Source: an uncultured Clostridia bacterium (lineage in GTDB: Bacteria; Bacillota; Clostridia; Christensenellales; Aristaeellaceae). Taken from it: a stretch of 64,000 nt of DNA. Where the stretch lies: the NCBI GenBank assembly GCA_937886445.1, contig CALGBY010000135.1:27871-91870 (forward strand), given 5' to 3'. Position 1 is the first letter of the stretch. Each line of letters starts with the position of its first letter. Below, one piece after another: positions 17,412 to 25,014 of the stretch. The notes under the pieces are model-generated. The model ran no database searches, was not told the DNA's origin, and saw only the letters and a list, made by a program, of their open reading frames with translations. A program made the position numbers and the translations under genes.

Positions 17412-18538
17412 AAAAAGAAGAGATCGCCGAATATGTAAAATACTATGAGCAGCTTCTGCTTTCCCAGTGCGAACGCGCTGAAAAGCTGAACGAGAAAAAG
17501 CAGGAAAAGGCCCGTTCCGCCACCGTCATCGGCCTGATCGACGGGGACGGCATCGGCCCCATCATCATGAAGGAGGCCCGCCGTGTGCTGAACGGGCTTC
17601 TCGCGGATGAGATCGCCTCCGGAAAGATCGTTCTACGCGATATCGAAGGCCTGACGATCGAAAACCGTCTGAAGCTCGGCAAGCCCGTACCGGATGAAAC
17701 GCTCTGCTCCGTCAAGCAGTGCGATGTGCTGCTGAAGGGTCCCACCACCACTCCCTCCGGCGGAAAAATGGAAAGCGCCAATGTGACGCTGCGCAGAGAG
17801 TTGGATCTGTACGCAAATACCCGTCCGGTGTGTGTACCCGAGGAAGGGATCGACTGGATGTTCTTCCGCGAGAATACGGAGGGCGAATACACTTTGGGCA
17901 GCAAGGGCATCGAGCTGGACGGCCTGCTTTCGATGGATTTCAAGGTGACGACCGTTGCCGGAACCCGGCGTATCGCCCGGGCCGCTTATGAATACGCCCG
18001 CAAGACCGGCAAAAAGCACGTGTCCATCGTTACAAAATCCAACATCATGAAAAAAACAGACGGCATGTTCAGCCGGATAGCACATGAGGTTGCCGCCGAA
18101 TACCCCGAAATCGAAACAGATGAATACTATATCGATATCATGACGGCCAATCTGGTCAATACCGCCATCCGCTCCTCCTTCAAGGTATTCCTTCTGCCCA
18201 ACCTCTACGGCGATATCATCACCGATGAAGCTGCGCAGATTCAGGGCGGCGTCGGCACCGCGGGAAGCGCCAATATCGGTGACGAATACGCGATGTTTGA
18301 AGCCATTCACGGTTCCGCTCCCCGTCTGATTGAGGCAGGCCTCGGAGACAGAGCAAACCCGGCTTCCATCCTCACAGCAGCCGCCATGATGCTGGATCAT
18401 ATCGGTTTCGGTGAAAAAGGCGAAGCCCTCCGCAAAGCGATCCATTCCGCTCAAGATTCGCTGAATATGACCGGAGATGAGAACGGCGATACCGCTTCCG
18501 CGTTCGGTGATGCCGTAATCGCCTCTCTTAAGGCATAA
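17408..18538 (+). CDS. NAD-type isocitrate dehydrogenase (IDH/IMDH family)
   Basis: A 376-residue beta-decarboxylating dehydrogenase that converts isocitrate to 2-oxoglutarate. Motifs: NVTLRRELDLYANTRPV (substrate loop), FFRENTEGEYT, LPNLYGDIITDEAAQ (metal-binding Asp residues), and the cofactor segment AMFEAIHGSAPRLIEAG. The ILTAAAMMLDHIG region is typical of the NAD group. The first ~35 residues, rich in Lys and Glu (YYEQLLLSQCERAEKLNEKK), form a helical extension before the Rossmann-like core at ATVIGLIDGDGIGP. The ATGA overlap couples it to aconitase. The operon thus supplies 2-oxoglutarate for glutamate. Confidence 0.9.
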   Translation: MKKEEIAEYVKYYEQLLLSQCERAEKLNEKKQEKARSATVIGLIDGDGIGPIIMKEARRVLNGLLADEIASGKIVLRDIEGLTIENRLKLGKPVPDETLCSVKQCDVLLKGPTTTPSGGKMESANVTLRRELDLYANTRPVCVPEEGIDWMFFRENTEGEYTLGSKGIELDGLLSMDFKVTTVAGTRRIARAAYEYARKTGKKHVSIVTKSNIMKKTDGMFSRIAHEVAAEYPEIETDEYYIDIMTANLVNTAIRSSFKVFLLPNLYGDIITDEAAQIQGGVGTAGSANIGDEYAMFEAIHGSAPRLIEAGLGDRANPASILTAAAMMLDHIGFGEKGEALRKAIHSAQDSLNMTGDENGDTASAFGDAVIASLKA

Positions 18539-18558
18539 ACATACCGCATTTCACATTC

Positions 18559-18596
18559 CGGTGCTGTGTATCCTGATATTACACAGCACCGTTTTT
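18559..18596 (+). terminator. Terminator of the citrate-to-oxoglutarate operon
   Basis: Twelve-base-pair stem CGGTGCTGTGTA / TACACAGCACCG, nine-base loop, then five T. Confidence 0.93.
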
Positions 18597-18746
18597 ATGT
18601 GCATGAAAATGATTTCCGCTACATTCTCCCGCCAGACTGATCAGGTAAGCCTGACGCACTGCCCGGTGTTTCCCGGGATGAAGACGGCTCAACAGGAAGC
18701 TTAAAACTGCGCGGTATTGTGTTTACATTCTTTTTGCAGCTTTTGT

Positions 18747-18775
18747 TTGACAGAACATGTGAATGATAATAAAAT
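18747..18775 (+). promoter_or_regulatory. Promoter of the peptidoglycan-binding protein gene
   Basis: TTGACA (18747-18752) and TAAAAT (18770-18775), spacing 17. Confidence 0.8.
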
Positions 18776-18808
18776 ATACAGGTGATCTGCAAAAACCGGA
18801 GGTATGTC

Positions 18809-19744
18809 ATGTTGAAACGGATGTGTGCTTTTCTCTGCGCGGGGATCCTGCTTATATCTCTCCTTCCTCTCTGCGCGTCCGCGGGAGAGATCCCTTCCGG
18901 GCTGAACCCGCCCTATACTCAGGGTAATTCCGGCAAAGCGATCGTCACGATCAAAACACGCATGATGGAACTGGGATATTATAAAAAAGGCGCCTCCATG
19001 AGCAAGGAATTCAACAGCATCATGAAAGAGCGCGTCGTTCTTTTCCAGACAAACAACGGGATGGCCCCCACCGGCGTGATCGACAGTTCCTTCCTTGAAG
19101 CCCTGTATTCAGACAGCGCCGTTCCTTCTGATATGTTCGGTTCGCCCGCTTCAACTGAGCAGGCAGAGCCGGTTGTGACCCCTTCACCCGATCTTCCCGA
19201 AGCGCCTTCCGGGCCTGAAAGCACTCCTTCCCCGACAGCGACTGTCAGGCCTTCCGCGGCCGTTTCAGGTGCTGAACGCTTTGTCCGTATCACTCCCACT
19301 CCGCGCCCGGCCGGTCCCACGCCCACCGCAAACAGAAAGCGCTTCGGTGTCCTGTTTGAAATGGAAGCCCGTGCCCGCTATATCGACGGCACCTTCCGTG
19401 ATATGATCCACTACTACAATCAGGAGGATAATACCTTCCGTACCGTCACACGGGACAAGCTGATCGATACCATCGTTGCCGAGATCGAACAGACAGGCGA
19501 GCTGAAGGATTATGCAGGAAGCTGGGAATATCAGAAGCGGCGCGCAACAAGCCAGCTGCTGCGTTTCAGAGAAGTAACGCTGGAAAGAGGTAATGTCGTA
19601 TTCATCTACACCTTCGCGAACATCGCCAACCCGAATGACGAGAACTACATTCCCTACTATTCACTTAAGCTGGACGAGAATAACCGCTTCACCGTACTGA
19701 TCGACCAGATCACCGGCGACACCGAATATACACCCGTAAAATAA
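18809..19744 (+). CDS. Secreted protein with peptidoglycan-binding domain
   Basis: A 311-residue exported protein. The signal peptide ends near PLCASAGE. Residues ~30-105 form a PG_binding_1 domain (GNSGKAIVTIKTRMMELGYY ... VVLFQTNNGMAPTGVID), which anchors proteins to cell-wall glycan. A Pro/Thr/Ser-rich linker follows (repeated P-T-P and S-P-x), then a C-terminal ~135-residue alpha/beta domain (KRFGVLFEMEARARYIDG...) that I do not recognise. The start at 18809 was chosen for GGAGG six bases upstream; a GTG further upstream has no such site. It is a single-gene unit. Confidence 0.8.
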   Translation: MLKRMCAFLCAGILLISLLPLCASAGEIPSGLNPPYTQGNSGKAIVTIKTRMMELGYYKKGASMSKEFNSIMKERVVLFQTNNGMAPTGVIDSSFLEALYSDSAVPSDMFGSPASTEQAEPVVTPSPDLPEAPSGPESTPSPTATVRPSAAVSGAERFVRITPTPRPAGPTPTANRKRFGVLFEMEARARYIDGTFRDMIHYYNQEDNTFRTVTRDKLIDTIVAEIEQTGELKDYAGSWEYQKRRATSQLLRFREVTLERGNVVFIYTFANIANPNDENYIPYYSLKLDENNRFTVLIDQITGDTEYTPVK

Positions 19745-19753
19745 ATCCCTGAG

Positions 19754-19776
19754 GCAGCCGCAACGGCTGCTTTTTT
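19754..19776 (+). terminator. Terminator
   Basis: GCAGCCG-CAA-CGGCTGC stem followed by six T. Confidence 0.93.
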
Positions 19777-19801
19777 CATGCCCGGAACTTCATATTTCAT
19801 A

Positions 19802-19830
19802 TTGCGGTCACGCAGGTCAGGTTGTATAAT
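19802..19830 (+). promoter_or_regulatory. Promoter of the SLC13-like permease gene
   Basis: TTGCGG (19802-19807) and TATAAT (19825-19830), spacing 17. Confidence 0.7.
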
Positions 19831-19871
19831 ACCGTTGTTTTCCGTATTTCAACCCTCCGGAGGCCAAGACC

Positions 19872-21011
19872 ATGAAAAAAGTTCTTTCCTACCTGAAAAG
19901 GGAAGCCATGCTGGTTGTTTCCCTGCTGGCTGCTGCTGTCGCCCTGATCATCACTCCGCCGTCCGCGGAGCTGCTTTCCGATATCGACTGGAAAACGCTG
20001 TGCATGCTGTTTATGATGCTCACCGTGCTGGAGGGCTTCAAAAAGGAAAACATCTTCCTTCCCATTATCCGCTTTGCCGGTTCCATATCCACAATGACAG
20101 GGCTTTCCCTGTTTCTGGTTTTCGGCGTTTTCTTTTCATCCATGTTTGTTACGAACGATGTATCGCTGATCATTTTCGTTCCGCTCACCATCCTGCTTTT
20201 CCGCGGTGCCGGTCAGGAAAAATATATTCTGCCCGTGATCAGCATGGAAAATATCGCCGCGGTCCGCGGCAGCATGCTTACCCCGTTCGGCAGTCCGCAG
20301 AACCTTTTCCTCTTCGGAAAATCATCTGTTTCGGCTTTCACTTTCATGCTGCATATGCTTCCGCTCAATCTGCTTTCAGGTCTGCTGCTGGCAGGCTATG
20401 TTTTCCTGCTGTACCGTAAGGAGCCGAAGCTGAAAACGGCCATTGCCGCTCCGGCTGATTCACTGTCTCCCGAAAGAAAAAAATACCGTATTCTTTATCT
20501 TGCTCTCTTTGCTTTGATCGTATTCACCATAGTCAGCAGGGTATCCGTATGGCCGTACATCACAGCCTTCGTTGCCATAGTGATCATCGTATTTGATCAC
20601 AAGGTACTTCTCAAAACAGATTATGTGCTTCTGCTCACTTTCCTTTGCTTCTTTGTCTTTTCCTCCTCCGTCTGCCGCAACCCGGATATATCCTCCTTCC
20701 TTGAAAAAGCCGTTGCCGGAAATGAATACTGGTGGGGCATCCTGCTCAGTCAGGTCATTTCCAATGTGCCCGCGTCCATCGTACTGTATCCGTTTTCCGC
20801 CAATCTTTCCGGCCTGCTTTACGGCGTGGATACCGCCGGCCTCTGTACACTGATCGGTTCTCTTGCCAGCGTGATCAACTACCGCATATATGTGCGTGAG
20901 TACCCCGGGAACGGCATGAAATTCATCAAGGTGTTCACAGTGGTTTCCATTCTGTTTTTTGCCGTTGTTGTACTGCCCGGCTATTTCCTCAGTGCCTGGC
21001 CCATGCAGTAA
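19872..21011 (+). CDS. Ion-transporter superfamily permease (SLC13/ArsB/CitM-like)
   Basis: A 379-residue membrane protein with about ten hydrophobic segments. The two half-repeats carry the re-entrant loop signatures of the IT superfamily: FVTNDVSLIIFVPLTIL in the first half and QVISNVPASIVLYPFSANL in the second. LTPFGSPQNLFLFG fits the substrate-proximal loop (T-x-x-G-x-x-x-N). Relatives carry citrate, other dicarboxylates, arsenite or Na+/H+. It lies just after the citrate operon, which makes an organic acid substrate attractive, but it has its own promoter and no direct evidence settles the substrate. Confidence 0.82.
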   Translation: MKKVLSYLKREAMLVVSLLAAAVALIITPPSAELLSDIDWKTLCMLFMMLTVLEGFKKENIFLPIIRFAGSISTMTGLSLFLVFGVFFSSMFVTNDVSLIIFVPLTILLFRGAGQEKYILPVISMENIAAVRGSMLTPFGSPQNLFLFGKSSVSAFTFMLHMLPLNLLSGLLLAGYVFLLYRKEPKLKTAIAAPADSLSPERKKYRILYLALFALIVFTIVSRVSVWPYITAFVAIVIIVFDHKVLLKTDYVLLLTFLCFFVFSSSVCRNPDISSFLEKAVAGNEYWWGILLSQVISNVPASIVLYPFSANLSGLLYGVDTAGLCTLIGSLASVINYRIYVREYPGNGMKFIKVFTVVSILFFAVVVLPGYFLSAWPMQ

Positions 21012-21066
21012 GCGCTTATCCAGCGGCAGCATCAGAAGCCAAACCGTTTTCTATGTTCTTTCATTC

Positions 21067-21095
21067 AAAAAAGCGGCTCGCATGCCGCTTTTTTT
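21067..21095. terminator. Bidirectional terminator
   Basis: AAAAAAGCGGC ... GCCGCTTTTTTT, five-base-pair GC core extended by A:T pairs, between convergent genes. Confidence 0.9.
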
Positions 21096-21099
21096 GATA

Positions 21100-23226
21100 T
21101 CATTTTTCCACAGTCATGTTCAGCATTGAAAACCTGTATTCGCCCGCCTCAGCTCCGCAGAGGATGGACACAGCAGTCGACGCGTCATCCTCCGGAGCGC
21201 AAAGTGTACAGGAAACACTTTTTCCGGAGGCAGGGATCGTATATTCCTCAAGGTAATACACGGTTGCATCCCCGTTTGCGATGCATAAAGCAACAGGATG
21301 CCCGGCATCGGTTTCGCATCGGAAGGTGAATGTATAGTTTTTTCCCTTTTCCATCACAAAAGGATGGCTTACCTGCACAGAACCGGCTTCTGCCCCGTTT
21401 TGTGTTACATTCAGTGTAAAGCGGGTGGTGTTTCCTTCCTTCCTGACCATTTCAGCTTCCGCGGGGTCCTTTGTGTACATCTCCCAGCCCTTTGACCCCT
21501 TGAACAAAGTGACCGATACTTTCTTTTTGCCGCAGAAGCTTTCCAGATCCCTGATCGCGTAAAGCCCTCGCCCGGCGAAGAAATCGATCACCCGCTCCGC
21601 TTCATTCGCCATGATGTCCCATCCGCCGAACCGCGCCACCGTGTCAGAATATGCGCCGTGTACCGTATCCTGTCTCTCACGCACAAGCGTTTCCGCCTTT
21701 TCAGGGGCAAATCTGTTCTGCGCTTCTTCCAGATATCTTGAATAGAACCGTTCGCAGAAGTCGGGATTTTTGATCAACCGGTATATCAGCGCGGGCCAGG
21801 CGCAGCCGGCGGTATCACGGCTCATTTTTGACAGATAACTATACTTTAGATCCGTCTCTTCATTTTCATACAGGCCTTCGGAAAATTCCGTATCAAAAAT
21901 GATAAACCGCCATTTTCCGTCTTCCCATTTGCCGTCCCCGGGTTCGTTTACGCGCCACATCATCCAGTTATTCACATTGATGGCAAAATCCCAGTTACAG
22001 ATATAACTTTCCGCGATAAAAAGGTCGATCAGCGAATCCACATCCACTCTGGAGCAAAAATCCTCATATACAGACGCATAGGAAAAGTCCGCGTGAACAG
22101 CCCGGCTGTAATACTCCTGCCATTCTGTGAAGATCTCTTCGCTCCCGTCATCCAGATTCCCGTTTTTGATCACGGTGATCCCGTCTCTGTCCACATGATA
22201 ATGATCGGCGGCATAGGATGCGCCCGGCTTTTCCTGAAGCGAATAATAGCCCCAGAATTCCCCGTTGATAAACAGGATCGCGTCGGCCTTGGAAAGTGTG
22301 CCGAAATCCATTCCTTCAAACAGCGCGTGGTTGATATCATCCCGGAAACGCGCGAACCAGATGTCGTTTCCGCCGTTTCTGAGCGTTACCCTGTCAAACG
22401 TTGTGATCGTGTTTCCTTCGGCATCCCTGCATCGCCCGTCAAAAAAATCGTACCGGATACGCCCGATCCCGGGTGAATATTCCTTTCTGGCGTATAGAGT
22501 GATGCTTTTCTGCGCTGCCGCTCTCGAAAATCCCCCCGAAATGCGCATTCCCATTTTCTGGCTGTATACAGCGCTTCCCGCGTCAAAAACCTGCACGCTG
22601 CATTCTCTTTCCCATTCCCTGCCGTGCATATTGTAATTTGTCGGGTACCGTGTATCGGCGGGATCATCATATTCCTCATACAGGCTGCTATTCCGCCACG
22701 CGTAATAGCCGTTTCCCACCATATATATGCCTGTATCCCTGTCAAACAGGTTTTCGTAATCCGTGATCAGGCTGATCACTTTCATGGTGAAATAGTACGG
22801 CTTCTTTTTGCCGATAAAGTAAATACTGTTTACTTCTTCGGAGCAGTTACCGTTCCCGTCCCGGCAGACAGCCCGTACGACAATGCCCTTGTCCACCCGG
22901 TCCGGCAGGTTGTAACTGTTCAGCGATATATCTTGCACGCTGGCGAAGCGGGTGATGCTCCTGCTGTTTTTGATCTCAACGGGGCCTGTACAGAGCCTCG
23001 CGGTACGGGATACGGCAGGGTCGGAACAATCCAGCGTGTAGTACACCTCACAGCCCTCCGGGCAGGTGATCTCCAGCATAAAGCTATCCTGCCAGAAGCC
23101 CGATTCTCTGGAAAACACCGGCTTGGCAATGCCTTCGTCAGCCGACGCGCTTCTTGCGGCCATCATGATCAGAACGGCTAAAACAGCCATGGCCGGAAAA
23201 ACGAATCTGTTTCTTCTATCAAACAT
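21100..23226 (-). CDS. CotH kinase-family secreted protein
   Basis: A 708-residue exported protein. The signal peptide spans MFDRRNRFVFPAMAVLAVL onward. Residues ~35-140 resemble a chitobiase/hexosaminidase C-terminal-like domain (PEGCEVYYTLDCSDPA). The CotH domain follows: FRDDINHALFEGMDFG, AILFINGEFWGYYSLQEKPG, and the late NWDFAINVNNWMMWR with GKWRFIIFDTEF, which match CotH active-site regions. CotH proteins are atypical protein kinases; outside spores many are surface proteins. The last ~135 residues look like a CBM4/9-type carbohydrate-binding sandwich. The start at 23226 has GGGGAG five bases upstream. It follows azlD by 20 bases. Confidence 0.82.
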   Translation of the reverse strand: MFDRRNRFVFPAMAVLAVLIMMAARSASADEGIAKPVFSRESGFWQDSFMLEITCPEGCEVYYTLDCSDPAVSRTARLCTGPVEIKNSRSITRFASVQDISLNSYNLPDRVDKGIVVRAVCRDGNGNCSEEVNSIYFIGKKKPYYFTMKVISLITDYENLFDRDTGIYMVGNGYYAWRNSSLYEEYDDPADTRYPTNYNMHGREWERECSVQVFDAGSAVYSQKMGMRISGGFSRAAAQKSITLYARKEYSPGIGRIRYDFFDGRCRDAEGNTITTFDRVTLRNGGNDIWFARFRDDINHALFEGMDFGTLSKADAILFINGEFWGYYSLQEKPGASYAADHYHVDRDGITVIKNGNLDDGSEEIFTEWQEYYSRAVHADFSYASVYEDFCSRVDVDSLIDLFIAESYICNWDFAINVNNWMMWRVNEPGDGKWEDGKWRFIIFDTEFSEGLYENEETDLKYSYLSKMSRDTAGCAWPALIYRLIKNPDFCERFYSRYLEEAQNRFAPEKAETLVRERQDTVHGAYSDTVARFGGWDIMANEAERVIDFFAGRGLYAIRDLESFCGKKKVSVTLFKGSKGWEMYTKDPAEAEMVRKEGNTTRFTLNVTQNGAEAGSVQVSHPFVMEKGKNYTFTFRCETDAGHPVALCIANGDATVYYLEEYTIPASGKSVSCTLCAPEDDASTAVSILCGAEAGEYRFSMLNMTVEK

Positions 23227-23246
23227 ATGGCTCCCCGTCATTGTGT

Positions 23247-23549
23247 TTACAATATCAATTGCAGAACGAGCACTGCCGCGCAGCAGCTGACCGCCACCGG
23301 AAAAAGCCCGAGCCCGAACCAGGCGGCCGCGATGCCGATGACAAGTGCCGCGAGACCCGGTATGATGCTTCCGCCGGTATCCAGAATGGCGGGGAATGTC
23401 ATCACAGCAAGGGTCACATAAGGCACATAGTAAAGAAAAGAACGCAAAAAGCGGCTTTTTACCGGTTTCCTGATCAGTGTAAGCGGCAGCACACGGATCA
23501 CATAGGAAACACCCGCCATGATCAGTATATAGACCCATGTATCACGCAT
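23247..23549 (-). CDS. azlD: Branched-chain amino acid exporter small subunit
   Basis: A 100-residue protein with three to four membrane helices, the size and pattern of AzlD (IRVLPLTLIRKPVKSRFLRS, YVTLAVMTFPAIL). With AzlC it forms the LIV-E type exporter for branched-chain amino acids and analogues. It overlaps azlC by eight bases. Confidence 0.88.
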   Translation of the reverse strand: MRDTWVYILIMAGVSYVIRVLPLTLIRKPVKSRFLRSFLYYVPYVTLAVMTFPAILDTGGSIIPGLAALVIGIAAAWFGLGLFPVAVSCCAAVLVLQLIL

Positions 23550-24267
23550 CTTTCTCCTCCTTTACCGGAAACAGCACCGCAGCCGCTGCCGCGATGACCG
23601 CGGTCAGTATGATCACCCGTATACCGCTGCTGATATCGCGCAGGACCGGCAGTGTTTCAAAAGCCCAGCTCAGCAGAAAGCTTACGCACACAAGGCCCAG
23701 AATGACCCTGTTCTTTTTGGCGGGCGGAATAATGATCGCGATAAACATGCCGTATATCGCCACAGAAAGCGCGCTGACCAGCAGCCGGGGCAATACGCTT
23801 CCGGCAAGGATCCCCGCTGCCGTTCCGACCGCCCACGGAAGCACGCTGGTAAGTGCCGCCCCATACACAAAAAACGGTGATACATAGCCTTCCTGAGCGA
23901 TGCTCACGGCAAAGATCTCATCCGTGATAAAGGTACCCATCCCGAAACGGTGGTACAGAGCCAGATCAGGTCTTACACGCTGGCTGAGCGCACAGCTCAT
24001 CAGCAGATAACGGCAGTTCGCAACAAGGATCACCAGCGCCATTTCAATATAGGTGCCCGCTTTCAGAATCACATCAAAACCGGCGTATTCCCCCGCGGAA
24101 GCGATCGTGAACAGGCTGGCAATAAAGCCCTCCGGCGCCGTCAGGCCGTTTCCGTCCCTTCCCGCGGCAAAAATCCCCAATGAAAACGCCACTGCAAAAT
24201 ACCCCGCGCCGATAGGCAGGCCGTTTTTCATGCCCACCAGCAATGCTTTTCCGCGTTCATTTTCCAC
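23542..24267 (-). CDS. azlC: Branched-chain amino acid exporter large subunit
   Basis: A 241-residue polytopic membrane protein. GLPIGAGYFAVAFSLGIFAA at the N-terminus and the helix NCRYLLMSCALSQRV are typical AzlC segments; FITDEIFAVSIAQEG is also conserved. The start is uncertain: GTG at 24267 has GGGTGA five bases before it, whereas an upstream in-frame ATG at 24327 would add 20 atypical residues and lies in the hairpin leader. The order azlC-azlD is standard; the CotH-like gene follows and may share the transcript. Confidence 0.85.
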   Translation of the reverse strand: MENERGKALLVGMKNGLPIGAGYFAVAFSLGIFAAGRDGNGLTAPEGFIASLFTIASAGEYAGFDVILKAGTYIEMALVILVANCRYLLMSCALSQRVRPDLALYHRFGMGTFITDEIFAVSIAQEGYVSPFFVYGAALTSVLPWAVGTAAGILAGSVLPRLLVSALSVAIYGMFIAIIIPPAKKNRVILGLVCVSFLLSWAFETLPVLRDISSGIRVIILTAVIAAAAAVLFPVKEEKDA

Positions 24268-24306
24268 ACTTCTCACCCTGAATCTGTTTATACTTAGGGA
24301 GGATAT

Positions 24307-24339
24307 AAAAAACACCCGTCCCACCATTTCGGAGACGGT
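24307..24339 (-). promoter_or_regulatory. Possible attenuator in the azlC leader
   Basis: In the ~100-base leader between the promoter and azlC, CCGTC (24338-24334) can pair with GACGG (24320-24316), followed by GTG and six T. The stem is short, so this is only a candidate. Confidence 0.35.
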
Positions 24340-24371
24340 ATCCTTCCGTGCGGATCATTCTCCGCATACGG

Positions 24372-24401
24372 AGTATATCCAATTTTGACATACTTTGTCA
24401 A
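24372..24401 (-). promoter_or_regulatory. Promoter of azlCD
   Basis: Minus-strand TTGACA (24401-24396) and TATACT (24377-24372), spacing 18. Confidence 0.78.
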
Positions 24402-24519
24402 TATCCTGCGCGCGTAAACATCAAAAGAACAACATTCCGCCCTGTTCGCCTGCCTGATATCTCCGTCCTCTTCCCTGCGGAAAATTTTCGGCGGATCCCG
24501 TTTTTCTTCATATACTCTG

Positions 24520-24548
24520 TTGACGCGTCATTCGCGGAATGATACAAT
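24520..24548 (+). promoter_or_regulatory. Promoter of the small membrane protein gene
   Basis: TTGACG (24520-24525) and TACAAT (24543-24548), spacing 17. Confidence 0.8.
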
Positions 24549-24594
24549 AGTTACGGAAGCAGCACGATGGACCTGCACAGGAGGCGGAACAGCA

Positions 24595-24834
24595 ATGAAA
24601 GAATACCGTTCGGTACTTGGCAAAGTATTGCTCATCATCCTTGAACTGGGCAGTATCTTTCTCATTGTGTTCGGGCTGTATGAGGCCTTTGCCAACAGGC
24701 TTTTCGATCATATCCGCCCGGCTGATCCGGTCGTTACCGCCAAGGTCCTTTTTGTCACCGTACTCAGCCCTGCTTTGGGAACGGTATATCTCATCCTTTC
24801 GATACGCTGGTGGAAACGCCGCGATCAGGAATAA
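24595..24834 (+). CDS. Small two-helix membrane protein
   Basis: A 79-residue protein with two membrane helices (VLLIILELGSIFLIVFGLYE and VVTAKVLFVTVLSPALGTVY) and a basic end (RWWKRRDQE). I do not recognise a family. It is supported by a clean promoter, GGAGG ten bases before the ATG and a terminator, so it is very likely expressed. Confidence 0.72.
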   Translation: MKEYRSVLGKVLLIILELGSIFLIVFGLYEAFANRLFDHIRPADPVVTAKVLFVTVLSPALGTVYLILSIRWWKRRDQE

Positions 24835-24876
24835 AGCCGGTCTGCTCCGGTTCTGCCGGTCGATCTCAGATCCACG

Positions 24877-24910
24877 CGCCTGCCGTTTGGGGCAGGCGTT
24901 TTCTTATTTT
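24877..24910 (+). terminator. Terminator of the small membrane protein gene
   Basis: CGCCTGCC / GGCAGGCG stem with six-base loop, then TTTTCTTATTTT. Confidence 0.88.
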
Positions 24911-24957
24911 ATCCCGTCAGTCAGGCTTTACTTATTCTTACCGGTTTCAGACACAAA

Positions 24958-24987
24958 GCAGGGGCGGAAAGCATGTTCCGCCCCTGC
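24958..24987 (-). terminator. Hairpin after the L,D-transpeptidase gene
   Basis: Twelve-base-pair stem GCAGGGGCGGAA / TTCCGCCCCTGC with a six-base loop; on the minus strand it is followed by TTTGTGTC. Likely terminator with a weak T-run. Confidence 0.65.
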
Positions 24988-25014
24988 GCGTCATGCAGAC
25001 AGCATGACCGTTTT

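Noticed and set aside
24335..24380. A further copy of the palindromic repeat near the azlC promoter
   Set aside because: It shares only short GGATC and CCGTATAC-like strings; the left part of the repeat is absent.
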